Shown piece by piece: positions 10,001-18,489 of a stretch of DNA of 41,622 nt (within the stretch, counting starts at the first letter, position 1; each line of letters starts with the position of its first letter). The DNA is from Coemansia sp. RSA 922 (Eukaryota; Kickxellomycota; Kickxellomycetes; Kickxellales; Kickxellaceae). The DNA lies in assembly GCA_027577415.1 (NCBI GenBank), contig JANBQS010000065.1, positions 1-41,622 on the forward strand, given 5' to 3'. The translations under genes were made by a program, and so were the position numbers. Below the pieces are notes generated by a model. That model had not been told where the DNA came from. It saw nothing but the letters and a program-made list of their open reading frames with translations, and searched no databases.

Positions 10001-13000
10001 AGAATTGCCATGCGATCTGGCCTTTGTTGGTGGGCTATTGGAGCTCATTAGGCGTGGCCAAGTGGCGGCTGAGCGTAACTTGCTGGACGCAGCGCAGCGT
10101 CATCCCTTGCATGGTCTATTGACAGCCGCGCAGTACGTAGCAGAAGAAGTGGACTTTGCCTCGGCTGACGTGCAGCAGCATGAGGCGCTGTGGCAAAAGT
10201 GGCTCGAGGATTTGGCGGCAGCGGCAATGGGAGTATGCAATGTTGTACTGAGCGTTCTTACTAGTGCGTCGCCCGAGGGAAATATTCCAGCGTCGTTCCG
10301 TGAGATGGAAGACAAGATCGATGCCATTATCCAATCAGCCTGTGCTAACACCGAGGACATTGCCGAGCCCCTGGCCGATGATGATGATGATGATGATGAC
10401 TTGGACGACAACGACGACGAGCTACTAGTCAGCGGCGATGTCGAGCTGGATGGACCGGTAGGCCCGCGTCAACAGGTCATTTTGTCGTACTGCTGGCGCG
10501 CGATCAAAGAAGTGTCGGGGCTTTTCGCAGTCATTGCTACGCGGCCCATGGGATCAGATACCACCACAGTATCGATAGGCAATCTTCTGCGTACGCTTTT
10601 GACGTCGATTCGCCACCGAGGCGCGTTCTCAGCAGTGCATCCGGCCTTCACCAGCGTATGCGGGCAGATGATGCGCTCGCCCAACCCCGCTCTCAATGGC
10701 GCTGTGAGTACGTGGCTGGATCAATGTCTGGATACTGCGACAATCTGCCAGGTATCAGTTACGCGTCGTAGCGCAGGCTGGCCATTGTGCTTGCTTTCGA
10801 TTCTGACTTGCGATAAGCTCGCCACACAAGCTTTGCTTCCCCGCGCAGTAGACCGCTTACTTGCGCTGGCGTCTGACCTGCAGATCAAATCCGACACTCA
10901 TGCGACTACCGAGGGTACTACCGACCTGCCTCAAGTCCATGCCATCAATATGCTGCGTGTATTGCTAGCCGACCACACCTTGGCTGCTGACATTGTGCCG
11001 TATATCGAGCATGCCTACGTACTGTCGCTTACTGGTCTACGCTCCAGTCGCTGGGCTATCCGCAACGTCTGCGGCCTGCTATATGCTGCACTGACTCGTC
11101 GTGTGTTTGGCAACAACAAGAGCAAGGATGACTCCAAGTACGATGGAATCACTGGCCGCGAGCTGTTTACTCGATTCCCGGGCTTGCACCCGTTCCTGAC
11201 TAACCAGCTCGAAGACGCCGTTGACCAGATGGCTGATGCGGAGTCGCTGATGGCCGAAAACCAGCCAGAGCACGACGATCCACTGAGTACGGTACTGCGT
11301 AGCGGCGCTCAGTTTATCCACCCAGCGCTCTACCCATGTCTGATTCTGCTGTCGCGTCTACAGCCATCGCCCTTGGACGCCTCGTCGTCGCCATCGCCAT
11401 CGTCATCGTCGTTGACAGAGCCATCCGACATTTCTGGAGTGGTTGCTCAATCGCCTCACACAGAGTCGGCTACTAGTGCTGTTGCGCCTCCGATGAACTT
11501 GGAAGAAGAGCCATTGACGCGCGTCAATGAGCGCAACTCTACCGTGCACGTTACCTCGGCTTCTACTATGCTCAGCATGTACTCGTTTACAGAGCTGGTG
11601 GAGATGTGTGTCGATAGCCCGGTCTTCAAGACTCGCGAAATGGCTGCGCGTGCCTTTGCGCCACTTGTCCCCAGCGACCGGGCTGCAGGCGTAGTAGTGT
11701 CTTTGCTCAAGGGACTGCGTGACGCTGGTAACTGCCTAACAGCTAATAGTAGCCACGGTACGTTGTGTCAGATCCACGAGCTGCTGCGAGTACACTTTTG
11801 CTCTCTCTCTACGAGTGTAGCCATGCGTCGCGCCTTCATCGGACACGTCTTCCCCGCCCTCACTGCGCTATGGCCATTGCTCATACACAGCCCCACGCGT
11901 GACCACGGAGACGCAAATTCCGACGAGGACAATGCCATTGAGGTATCGGATATAGTGCGGCATCGGTACTTGCTAATTGTCAACGAGTATGTGGCACGTG
12001 GTGAGCTGTGGACCCTGACTCGCCAACAACAGCCGGCGGACCAAGAGTCTGTTAGGTCGGCTCAACTCGCTCTATCGCGGTTCCGTATCTCTACTCTCTA
12101 TGGCTCACTGCACCCGCTGTTTGCCGATCGCCGCATCTTGCGCCACTTGGGCAATTCTCAGACGCCCGGTGCATTTGGCACCGTATTGGAACTGACACGC
12201 TTGTTCCTGGCCTGCGTTGACGACCGCGCAATGGCTGTTATGCAGACTGATGGCTCGGTTCAACTCCGCATCGACTCAGACGACAGCGAAGATATCGGGA
12301 ACCAAGTCCAGTATAACCCGTGGCCAGTGCTCAGTAGCCTGTTGTCCAACAACGAGTTTTACGAGGCCAAGCTGGCGGTGCTCGAGTGGATGTCGGAGCA
12401 CGCGGAGAACGAGAATATGGAGATATTCGGCCGTGTTGGCGTCACCAACGTACTCACAATACTTGTTGCCGATATAGAATCTACCACGGGAGATCCTCTA
12501 GTTCGCGCCGCTTCTACTCGTCTATTAGCGCTGCTGTGTACAAAGCTGGAAATATCTCCTGCGGTATTCCCGGTCGACGATTTACTGGCATTTTGGGATC
12601 GAATTTCGGCTCAACTCGGTGCTCGTTTCTGCCCCATCTCCGTCGCCCTATCGCTGACTCTATTACAAGCCACGCTGATACATATGGTATATGCTCAATC
12701 ATGCGATGACAAGGCTCATAGTCGTCTGCGGGCGTGGGCCAACCACCTATACGAGTGGGCTGATCCGGAACGCGCTACTCCCTATCGCCATGCAGTTAGC
12801 CGGTCGCTAGTGACGTATAGTGCCATTAAGCGTTTCCATGAGGCTACTACCAATACGGCTATAGTAGATCCGGCTAGCGAGGAGATTTTGCGTCTGTGCT
12901 ATTGGCGCGTATTGCAGGATGACGATGAGGAGATCCGCGATTACGTTGCTCAGAGCATCTCGCGCCGACTCGGTCGCCAATTGGGCTGTGACCAGGCCTG

Positions 13001-13685
13001 CGAGCGACTGATTGCCGACTTTGAGCCCAGCGGCACTTTGTTCCCACACACTTATGTCTCGAACCGACTGGCCTACCTCTTGGCACTTCCCTCTTTGGGA
13101 TTCGACCTGGATGCAGCGAAAAGTGAGGCTAGACAAGCAGTGGATATGGCCATTAATCCAAGCCGCGTGTTGTTTGACCATGAACCGCCCAATATCTATA
13201 TCGACCAGTCGCGCAACATGCAATTGGCATATTATTCGCTCGTTACTATTGCGTCATCGTTTGCTGTGTCTGAGAGTACTGGTGATGTGTTTATCAAGGG
13301 CGCTATGTGTTGTGTCGAGGCTTTTGATGCGGCTCTTTTGGCATTGCGTGGCAGCGATAATACGACTATGTTGGGTGGGGCTACATCACTTTCTTTGCTG
13401 TACTCGCTTATTCAGTCATGGATCCTAGGTGCTCGCTTGGCCGTGTTTACTGCAGCTCGCCTTGGTAACAATTATAAAGCGGTTGTTGATCGCGTGAAAG
13501 AAATAGTCGGCGCTTGGCTCAGTCCTCAAGACAACAAGTCGTTGGGACCTATTCATCCTTGGATTATTCGCGCACTGTGCTCGCTCGACGATTTGTGTCG
13601 CAGTGCTGAATCTGACACGGGAGTGATCCAACCAATCTCGAAAGACCGTGCGGTATCTGACTTGTTCCTACTCACCTACATTTAA
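7011..13685 (+). CDS. THADA/Trm732-like tRNA 2'-O-methylation cofactor (DUF2428)
   Basis: An intronless giant of 2224 residues, similar in size to human THADA and somewhat longer than yeast Trm732. The open frame begins at 6963, but the first ATG is 7011 (MGILKDNKRSP), which I take as the start. Almost the whole length is Leu/Ala-rich helical repeat of the ARM/HEAT type. The DUF2428 signature lies at about 1344-1400: SRWAIRNVCGLLYAALTRR, then GITGRELFTRFPGLHPFL, where THADA orthologues also carry an (L/I)TGREFF.RFP..(Y/H)PFL block. Known role: Trm732 partners the Trm7/FTSJ1 methyltransferase for 2'-O-methylation of position 32 in tRNA anticodon loops. An acidic linker with eight consecutive Asp (residues 1123-1130, a GAT run) and a Ser/Pro linker near 1460 interrupt the helical repeats. 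Its 3' end converges with the RING gene, 33 bp between the stops. Confidence 0.85.
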   Translation: MGILKDNKRSPKGIHAPIPVPGIWATRVAANSYVPSDEAEPMLKLQDHIRALATDMETTWLEQEAHLKAVESVLSGFIKQKPELSQQALDYLRLVAAPIFAECYFLPSSIVIRRRILLPIQLLTTVVDSSECVIPLLKANFLAFIGAMTTTKDAKAVDGQIREVYAAQTGGQRAQAIEMLANTSHGGPVVGQYIGDILGFAANELEPALSRLTGPSSQGMGSAELVLVRDGCTQAVRLVFLCLSKFASSTDTAKDAETLARIYELCWTLIECDNAALNSRQVAAMVLVQLVECSGQAPADRAAVLALHLLDLRTTSLASVAYFPSADSLESRRRSMDDAVAMVCVARAIISVAPNETVLCELDLVSSSKSPGGCNTVHEAVFTHIASICGRSQLAPAVKVLVFEAMATWLEQTALMLQRILVSDEIDRGVVIELGKRVLLLQRERIMGYLWSYWDDPLDAVQAKVRTIFEAFLDIGSAMAQVVGRDSTDLQESDTDPFLDNVLDLVLTMDWTRKVKYSLLATLCSRISLVTLFQRQPDILDSCFETLAQVTMAPRASTLLTALLERSAKDIAKDADEDLEDQYMSLWAPPVVAALCKDDESSRRMLAQHVLPTLFGSLPRVASVILRSLTTYQLLKPNQQQTLKANRQQQALDANRQHALIIVLKAARSKDLITMDELVNMDVEQANGNSLVDMLDRAVYHPDWSVRADMLGLLCEARKMALPLHELEYDLLFKLLRASANAPSADFRQQQYGALTILATRLATIAMHAERIVSTGRPPVPSQKVRHREKARREAAIAKALSEGRTEEQALRELGILPADEMIALASATLAGVQRAVDQWLDLAVRGCLYPGAGFAKVAMGLRWLDILSAHFSSNCAQPLRVAGLGSPDFSKLSDNGRSSVVAAEEVVSVLTQVLIDDPFDINRAGAFSLLTAWPLSSEGSEATRQWANSLLQRALFLVSSTRAGESESGALIIRWIFRKFVVLQSMRLDITDSISSELPCDLAFVGGLLELIRRGQVAAERNLLDAAQRHPLHGLLTAAQYVAEEVDFASADVQQHEALWQKWLEDLAAAAMGVCNVVLSVLTSASPEGNIPASFREMEDKIDAIIQSACANTEDIAEPLADDDDDDDDLDDNDDELLVSGDVELDGPVGPRQQVILSYCWRAIKEVSGLFAVIATRPMGSDTTTVSIGNLLRTLLTSIRHRGAFSAVHPAFTSVCGQMMRSPNPALNGAVSTWLDQCLDTATICQVSVTRRSAGWPLCLLSILTCDKLATQALLPRAVDRLLALASDLQIKSDTHATTEGTTDLPQVHAINMLRVLLADHTLAADIVPYIEHAYVLSLTGLRSSRWAIRNVCGLLYAALTRRVFGNNKSKDDSKYDGITGRELFTRFPGLHPFLTNQLEDAVDQMADAESLMAENQPEHDDPLSTVLRSGAQFIHPALYPCLILLSRLQPSPLDASSSPSPSSSSLTEPSDISGVVAQSPHTESATSAVAPPMNLEEEPLTRVNERNSTVHVTSASTMLSMYSFTELVEMCVDSPVFKTREMAARAFAPLVPSDRAAGVVVSLLKGLRDAGNCLTANSSHGTLCQIHELLRVHFCSLSTSVAMRRAFIGHVFPALTALWPLLIHSPTRDHGDANSDEDNAIEVSDIVRHRYLLIVNEYVARGELWTLTRQQQPADQESVRSAQLALSRFRISTLYGSLHPLFADRRILRHLGNSQTPGAFGTVLELTRLFLACVDDRAMAVMQTDGSVQLRIDSDDSEDIGNQVQYNPWPVLSSLLSNNEFYEAKLAVLEWMSEHAENENMEIFGRVGVTNVLTILVADIESTTGDPLVRAASTRLLALLCTKLEISPAVFPVDDLLAFWDRISAQLGARFCPISVALSLTLLQATLIHMVYAQSCDDKAHSRLRAWANHLYEWADPERATPYRHAVSRSLVTYSAIKRFHEATTNTAIVDPASEEILRLCYWRVLQDDDEEIRDYVAQSISRRLGRQLGCDQACERLIADFEPSGTLFPHTYVSNRLAYLLALPSLGFDLDAAKSEARQAVDMAINPSRVLFDHEPPNIYIDQSRNMQLAYYSLVTIASSFAVSESTGDVFIKGAMCCVEAFDAALLALRGSDNTTMLGGATSLSLLYSLIQSWILGARLAVFTAARLGNNYKAVVDRVKEIVGAWLSPQDNKSLGPIHPWIIRALCSLDDLCRSAESDTGVIQPISKDRAVSDLFLLTYI
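10377..10400 (+). repeat. GAT trinucleotide repeat (poly-Asp) in the THADA-like gene
   Basis: Seven GAT codons followed by GAC, in frame, encoding an Asp run in an acidic linker. Expected to vary in length by replication slippage without breaking the frame. Confidence 0.9.
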
Positions 13686-13718
13686 TTCATAAAAAAAATG
13701 AATATATTTTTTTGCCAG

Positions 13719-14430
13719 CTAGAATGGCGTGTAGAAAGACTGGCGCGAAGAAGGAATATCAGTATGTGTGTTGCTTGGTCTCCTAAGTGGCGTGATGTTT
13801 AGCAGTGGCGGTCGATCTAGTCTACTCATTCTAGGAGTACTCGTATTGGATGGAGACATGTGTGACCATGTGTGAACAGCTGGAAATCGTCGACCCTCTT
13901 CTTGTTGCTGTCTCTGAAGTTGCTGTATCAATAGGCGCGCATCGCGTAGCAGTTCGTTTTGTCGTATTATCTTTTCGCGCAAATACCGTATAGCCGCCGA
14001 CTGATTATCGACCTGAAACTAAGATTGGCATTATCATTAGCGAAACATTGTGTTATTTAGTAAACCTACGCTGTGCGTTACTTACCTGGATGCAGTGCCG
14101 CAGTCGATCTATTTCGGCAAGTAGTTGTTGCTGACTAAAGAATGGCTGCGCATCATCTGGCAAAGTGCTGCAGCCTATTTGTCTATAAGCACATGTAGTC
14201 GAGCATACAGAACAAACAGTATCATTTGTGTCTATGTAGTTGTCCAAAGTTCTTCTAGTTGGACACCGCGATAAACAGGGTTGGCATAGTACGTGAGTAC
14301 ACTCCAATATAAACATTGGCACCGGTTGTCGTAATGCGCTGTTGTCTAGTGGTCTGGCAGCAGGCATAGCAAACATGCGACAACTGTTGCAGTGCAGCCA
14401 TGGCGGTATATAATCAAGAGAGGTATCCAT
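13719..14430 (-). CDS. RING-finger protein resembling the Zip3/RNF212/HEI10 meiotic crossover family
   Basis: Two exons: 14430-14086 and 14012-13719, joined over a 73-nt GT-AG intron (donor CAG|GTAAGT, acceptor TTTCAG|G, branch-like GCTAATG), giving 212 residues in one frame. The N-terminal finger has CNSC, a 23-residue loop, then C-x-H-x2-C-x2-C (CTHVLCQPC) and CSVC, a C3HC4 RING with a long first loop as in Zip3/RNF212. A predicted coiled coil follows (LAEIDRLRHCIQ, then YLREKIIRQNELLRDARLL, then Gln-rich), with a Ser/Thr/Pro/Arg-rich tail (MSPSNTSTPRM...) containing SP/TP sites. RING, then coiled coil, then Ser-rich tail is the architecture of Zip3-type SUMO/ubiquitin E3 ligases that mark meiotic crossover sites. 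The family call is inference from architecture; a generic RING E3 is the alternative. Start ATG at 14430. The gene lies tail to tail with the THADA-like gene. Confidence 0.6.
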
Positions 14431-14576
14431 AAAATATATATTTAATAAATTGAAGAGAAGAGGAAGAAGAAAAAGAACAAGACCGTGGAGCTTCAACATT
14501 GGCCTGTGTGTATGCCAAGTACTATTCTGCCTTTTGAATGTGATCTAATCATGTTTTCCTGATCAAGGGCTAATTG

Positions 14577-14690
14577 TTAGTGGCGACCTCTGAAGTTCTC
14601 ACGTAGTTCTATATATGGCGGTATATCACGGAGTAGCCTGTACTGGACATGGTCAACATGGCAATGACTAAACTGCGTCGGTTTGGGCAT
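14577..14690 (-). CDS. Possible small ORF of 37 residues
   Basis: The open frame from ATG 14690 to the TAA at 14577 encodes a basic, polar 37-residue peptide ending in YIELRENFRGRH. Codon usage looks coding (few rare codons, GC-ending codons) and contrasts with the AT-rich flanks. The frame is open upstream for another 38 codons without an obvious start, so it could also be the last exon of a spliced gene. I do not recognise it. Confidence 0.3.
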   Translation of the reverse strand: MPKPTQFSHCHVDHVQYRLLRDIPPYIELRENFRGRH

Positions 14691-14800
14691 GACTTTAATA
14701 AATAAAAATGGAACGAAGCAAGCAGCTTGTTCATTATATATTGGTAGCTCTATAAAATAAAATCCGGATACTAATATAAAAAACCTATACTTGATAGGTA

Positions 14801-15577
14801 TCACTTGAACTTCAAAAACTGAGCAACATCCAAGTCCTTATTCTCCTTAATAGCAGCGGTCAGCTCCGCGAGAAGAGGAACAACGTGGGGAACCTTGGAT
14901 GGATCCAATTCAGGATAATGCTGCTTGATAGCCTGAAAAACAAGCTTAAACAATAGATCATTACCACCCTCATTCAAATGCACACCGTCAAAAGAGAATG
15001 CATCGTAGCCATCCAGCTCACCACCAACCTCCTTGGCCTGGGTTTCGACAGCAGTCCACAGATCGACACATGGCAGAGAATGTCTTTCAGCAATATCACG
15101 TATAACATCAGCGCAGGCCTTGACCGACTCTGGCGTACGTCCAACATAAAGATCACACATGCTACTGTAGAGTTTCTCTCCCAAAGCCGGTGGAGTAATC
15201 AGCAGGATCTTGGTATCAGGCGAATAGTGAGCCGACTGAGGGTCAGTCACCATAGTCACCATACTCTCGATATTTGACTTGTACTCCTCAATAGGGACAT
15301 GCTGCTTGAGCCCAGGAAGAAATGCATCGTTCGATCCCAAAAGGATAGTCAGTAGACGAGGTCTTGGTCCCTTGCTATCAGTAGTGGGAAGTATCTGCGG
15401 TAGAAGCGACAGTGTCCAACGAGAATTATACCCGCCGTAACCGCGGCTAACGACATCCAGCTTGCGTACGTAAGCTTGAGATAGCTGGGCAACCCAGCCA
15501 TTCCTGGAGACATCCCAGCCACGCTGAGTCAGCGAGTCGCCAAAGCATAAAATAGTATCGCAACCAAAGTGAGACAT
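14801..15577 (-). CDS. IAH1: SGNH-hydrolase, isoamyl acetate-hydrolysing esterase-like (copy 1)
   Basis: 258 residues, matching the usual IAH1 size (about 240). SGNH blocks are present: block I CFGDSLTQRGWD with the nucleophilic Ser near residue 14, block II GYGGYNSRW, block III LLGSNDA, and block V DGVHLNEGGN supplying the catalytic Asp and His. The RGW and NSRWTL stretches are typical of the IAH1 subfamily. Known role: cytosolic hydrolysis of acetate esters such as isoamyl acetate. It is a tandem paralogue of the gene at 15980-16747. ATG 15577 was chosen because it aligns with the copy-2 start, and the frame upstream is low-complexity Phe/Leu from an A-rich 5' leader. Both genes share GA-rich and CA-rich leader tracts, so the promoter was duplicated too. 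Confidence 0.88.
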   Translation of the reverse strand: MSHFGCDTILCFGDSLTQRGWDVSRNGWVAQLSQAYVRKLDVVSRGYGGYNSRWTLSLLPQILPTTDSKGPRPRLLTILLGSNDAFLPGLKQHVPIEEYKSNIESMVTMVTDPQSAHYSPDTKILLITPPALGEKLYSSMCDLYVGRTPESVKACADVIRDIAERHSLPCVDLWTAVETQAKEVGGELDGYDAFSFDGVHLNEGGNDLLFKLVFQAIKQHYPELDPSKVPHVVPLLAELTAAIKENKDLDVAQFLKFK

Positions 15578-15858
15578 TGAAAAATAACAAAGTAAAAAAA
15601 AATAAAAATAAAAATTGAAAGTGGCGAGAAGAACGAGAGAGAGAGAGAAAAGGGAGAGGAATAACGCAAACACACACGACTTTGAGAAGAAAAAAACTGT
15701 TGAACGAATACAAAGAAGGAAGAGAAAACACAAAGAACACAAAGAAAAACCAACAAGAAAAAAGAAGAACACAAAGAATACAAAAAAAAAGACTGTAAAA
15801 ACAAAAAGAAAGCAATAGAAAAAAAAAAAAAAAACTAAGTGGTCCTCACTATTATTTT

Positions 15859-15898
15859 CTACGAACGACCAAGGCAGCAGCCAGTGTTTGTAGCAAGC
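15859..15898 (-). pseudogene. Remnant of the DSN1 3' end
   Basis: The 40 bases match the last codons of DSN1 at 17005-17045 (shared tacgaacg, ccaaggcagcagc and agtgtt blocks, same distance and orientation relative to the IAH1 leader) with a few substitutions and one missing base. It has no function as coding sequence. Its value is as a breakpoint marker for the IAH1 duplication. Confidence 0.75.
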
Positions 15899-15979
15899 AA
15901 CTCGCTCTTTAAATATTCGTAAAATATATATATTTATGTTAGAAAAATCTAAAAAAAAACCTATACTTGATAGAGGGTA

Positions 15980-16747
15980 TCACTTGGACAAAAACTGAGC
16001 AATATCCAAGTCCTTATTCTCCGTAATAGCTGCAATCAGATCCGAATGATGAGGAATAACATAGGGCATATTGGAAGGATTCAATTCCGGGTAATGTAAC
16101 TTGATAGTCTGCAAAACAAGCTTGAACAAAAGATCATTACCACCCGCACTCAAATGGATACCGTCGTAAGAGAATTTATCGTATCCATCCAGCTCACCAC
16201 CAATCTCCTTAGCCTGAGTTTCGACAGCAGTCCACAGATCGACACATGGCAGAGAATGTCTTTCAGCAATATCACGCATAACATCGGCGCAGGCCTTGAC
16301 CGACTCTGGAGTACGTCCATCAAAGCCAACACTCTTGTAAAGTTTCTCTCCTAAAGCCGGTGGAGTAATCAACAAGATCTTGGTATCAGGCGAATAGTTA
16401 GCAGACTGAGGGTCAGTCACCATAGTCACCATACTCTCGATATTTGACTTGTACTCCTCAATAGGTACATGATGCACACACCCAGGAAGCATTGCGTCGT
16501 TAGATCCTAAAAGGATCGTCAGTATACGAGGTCTTGCTCCCCCGCTAACAGTAGTTGGAAGTATCCGCGGCAAAAGCGGGAGAGTCCAGCGCGAATTATA
16601 CCCGCTGAAACCACGGTTATCGATGTCCAGCTTGCGTAGGTAGACTTGAGATAGTTGGGAAACCCAACCGTGCTTGGAAACATCCCAGCCATGCTGAGTC
16701 AGCGAGTCGCCAAAGCACACAATAGTATTGTAATCGAGGTTAGACAT
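15980..16747 (-). CDS. IAH1: SGNH-hydrolase, isoamyl acetate-hydrolysing esterase-like (copy 2)
   Basis: 255 residues, with the same SGNH blocks as copy 1: CFGDSLTQHGWD, GFSGYNSRW, LLGSNDA, and DGIHLSAGGN with Asp and His intact. Both copies look catalytically competent. Differences cluster around the lid and active-site rim (RRGWD to QHGWD; FLPGLKQHVP to MLPGCVHHVP; the SSMCDLYVGRTP segment replaced by the shorter KSVGFDGRTP), which may mean shifted substrate preference. It lies directly downstream of DSN1 (stop at 17005) with a 257-bp leader, and since it sits in the original neighbourhood it is probably the parental locus. A long upstream in-frame extension (to 17056) is poly-Phe/Ser low complexity and overlaps DSN1, so ATG 16747 is preferred. 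Confidence 0.88.
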   Translation of the reverse strand: MSNLDYNTIVCFGDSLTQHGWDVSKHGWVSQLSQVYLRKLDIDNRGFSGYNSRWTLPLLPRILPTTVSGGARPRILTILLGSNDAMLPGCVHHVPIEEYKSNIESMVTMVTDPQSANYSPDTKILLITPPALGEKLYKSVGFDGRTPESVKACADVMRDIAERHSLPCVDLWTAVETQAKEIGGELDGYDKFSYDGIHLSAGGNDLLFKLVLQTIKLHYPELNPSNMPYVIPHHSDLIAAITENKDLDIAQFLSK

Positions 16748-16760
16748 TGTAAATTCCGAA

Positions 16761-16783
16761 AAATAAATAAATAAATAAATAAA
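16761..16783 (+). repeat. AAAT tetranucleotide microsatellite
   Basis: About six consecutive aaat/aata units in the 5' leader of IAH1 copy 2. Copy 1 has only irregular A-rich sequence there, so it expanded after the duplication or shrank in copy 1. Confidence 0.85.
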
Positions 16784-17004
16784 GTAGTGAGAGGAAGAAG
16801 GAGCAAGAAGCCAAGAAGGACGAGAGAGAGAGAGAGAGAAAAAAAGGGAGAGGAATGACGCAAACACACACACACAAGACTTTAGCAAAAAAAAAATTGT
16901 TGAAAGAAAAACAAAGAAGGAAAAGAAAAGAAAAAAAACTGTACAAACGAGAAGAATAGCGATAAAAAAAATATAAAAAAAAAAGGTCTTTTTTTTTTTT
17001 TTTT

Positions 17005-18489
17005 CTACGAACGGGCCAAGGCAGCAGCAAGTGTTCGTAGAAGGTCTCGTGTACAATCTTTGTCCTCAACAAGCGCCTTGGGAGGAGTCGTCGCCGCCAA
17101 ATCCTCGTCCTTTGACAGGCCGACATTAGCAACAATGACTTGGGCTTGGGCGCGACGCTGCGTAAAGGCAAAGCTCAGATCAGCAGCCACCCTAGCACAA
17201 GTCTCCGCGGCATGAGCGTGGTCCTGAGCGGCTCGGTGGGCATCAAGGTGGAAGGCATCCAGAGCTATTTCAAGGTCGCTCACAGCTCGGTCGATATGGC
17301 GCTCGGCATCAGCCAACTGCGAATCAATCGCCCCACCACTCGCCGACTCTTGGACGTACTGCAGGGCATCCTCCGATGGCAGGCATTTCCAGCATTCAGC
17401 AGGAGCAGCAACAGAAATAGGCTGAAGCGCCGCCTCCTTGTTGGCGGGCAGTGACTGGACAGACGTGGGCAGACGGGCCAATGCTCGGGCATGCTCGGCA
17501 CCAGCGCGCTTAAGCTCTCGTACCCACGCAGCGTCCTCCTTGCGCAATGTCTCGACACGCGCCAGCAGCCGGTCTCTCGCATCGCGATTGGCAATGTTTT
17601 CAGGGTGGTCAGCCAGGATGGCAGGCTCCTTCTCCAAGGACTCTGCCTGGTCGACAGGACGATGGTACCACGACGTAGCAATGGAGCCCTTTTCGAAAGC
17701 CGAATGCATGTCGTCCACTGCCTCACGCAGGGCATCGTCCAGCACCCGCCGTACTCCAGGCGGCAATTCCTCGGGCCATCCGCCCTGAGCAACATTCGAC
17801 GCAGTACGCCGAGCACACCAGGCCAGCAGCTGGCGCAGGCGAATGGGCTCAGGCAGCTCGGGCGAGATGTGCCTATAAAAGTCGCCAGCAGCCACAGAGT
17901 CGTGAGGAGTAGCCTTGAATCCCCCGCCTATCGACGACGCGCGCTTGCCCCGCATTGAAAACGTCGACCGCCGACGACCGCCCAGCGTCGACTTGCGAGT
18001 AGCTGTCCGAGCAACAGGCCTCATACGCGACGACACGCCAGAATCAGCTCCAGCTGCTGCTGCTGCTGTCGCTCGACGCCGCCCATTAGTCGCTGCCGCC
18101 GTTGGAGTTGAAGGCTGAATAACACGCGTACGCGTACGTGAGATAAGCGGGGTCGGCTGAGGAGCCTTTTTCACTGGCACACTAAGCTCCTGTACAACAA
18201 CGGCTTTAGGCGACGTAGTAGCCGCTATCCGCCGCTTGGGCTCGGGAAAGTCGAGTCTTGGCGATGACTCTGAAGACGCCTGCCGCTTGCTACCTGTCGT
18301 CTCATCGCCGCCATTAATCACTGGCTTGTTCTCGTTATTGTTGCTAGTAAGAGTCGCTTGCGCAATTGCTGCTTTGTTAGAAGAGCGTACTCGCGTAAAC
18401 TTAAACCCATGGTCGTTTCCTTGTTTAATATCCGCGCCTGCCATATTGAAAGGTGCTTGAGAAAGTGCTGTACTAGTAGAGCCACGCAT
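17005..18489 (-). CDS. DSN1: Kinetochore protein Dsn1/Mis13 (Mis12/MIND complex)
   Basis: An intronless protein of 494 residues. The N-terminal ~200 are disordered, basic and Ser/Thr-rich with Arg-Arg clusters (GGRRRSTFSMRGKRASS near 170-190), resembling the Aurora B-regulated region of Dsn1. The Mis12-Mtw1/Dsn1 domain starts near residue 202 with DFYRHISPELPEPIRLRQLLAWC, the family's hallmark, followed by long helices (to ~494) that would coil with Nsl1/Mis12. Known role: bridges inner centromere proteins (CENP-C) to the KNL1 and Ndc80 complexes. ATG 18489 is the first in frame; 6 to 7 further Met lie downstream. The last codons were copied into the IAH1 duplication. The call is from the domain block; overall similarity of this family is low, so the N-terminal boundary is less sure. 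Confidence 0.82.
   Translation of the reverse strand: MRGSTSTALSQAPFNMAGADIKQGNDHGFKFTRVRSSNKAAIAQATLTSNNNENKPVINGGDETTGSKRQASSESSPRLDFPEPKRRIAATTSPKAVVVQELSVPVKKAPQPTPLISRTRTRVIQPSTPTAAATNGRRRATAAAAAGADSGVSSRMRPVARTATRKSTLGGRRRSTFSMRGKRASSIGGGFKATPHDSVAAGDFYRHISPELPEPIRLRQLLAWCARRTASNVAQGGWPEELPPGVRRVLDDALREAVDDMHSAFEKGSIATSWYHRPVDQAESLEKEPAILADHPENIANRDARDRLLARVETLRKEDAAWVRELKRAGAEHARALARLPTSVQSLPANKEAALQPISVAAPAECWKCLPSEDALQYVQESASGGAIDSQLADAERHIDRAVSDLEIALDAFHLDAHRAAQDHAHAAETCARVAADLSFAFTQRRAQAQVIVANVGLSKDEDLAATTPPKALVEDKDCTRDLLRTLAAALARS

Larger units (their letters stand above)
14780..15900 (-). repeat. Segmental tandem duplication, IAH1 unit 1 (with DSN1 scrap)
   Basis: Contains IAH1 copy 1, its 3' end ('aaaaaacctatacttgataggtatcacttga'-like), the purine-rich leader with the GA/CA tracts, and at its upstream end a scrap of the DSN1 3' end. 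The paralogous unit is 15950-17045. The duplicated block therefore ran from inside the last codons of DSN1 to just past the IAH1 stop. Confidence 0.8.
15950..17045 (-). repeat. Segmental tandem duplication, IAH1 unit 2 (parental side)
   Basis: Pairs with 14780-15900. Includes IAH1 copy 2, the purine-rich GA/CA leader and the true 3' end of DSN1. Confidence 0.75.

Noticed and set aside
15447..17056. Hydrophobic 5' extensions of the IAH1 frames, suggesting membrane anchors
   Set aside because: They translate A/G-rich leader DNA into poly-Phe/Leu/Ser; the ATGs at 15577 and 16747 align between copies, and one extension overlaps DSN1.
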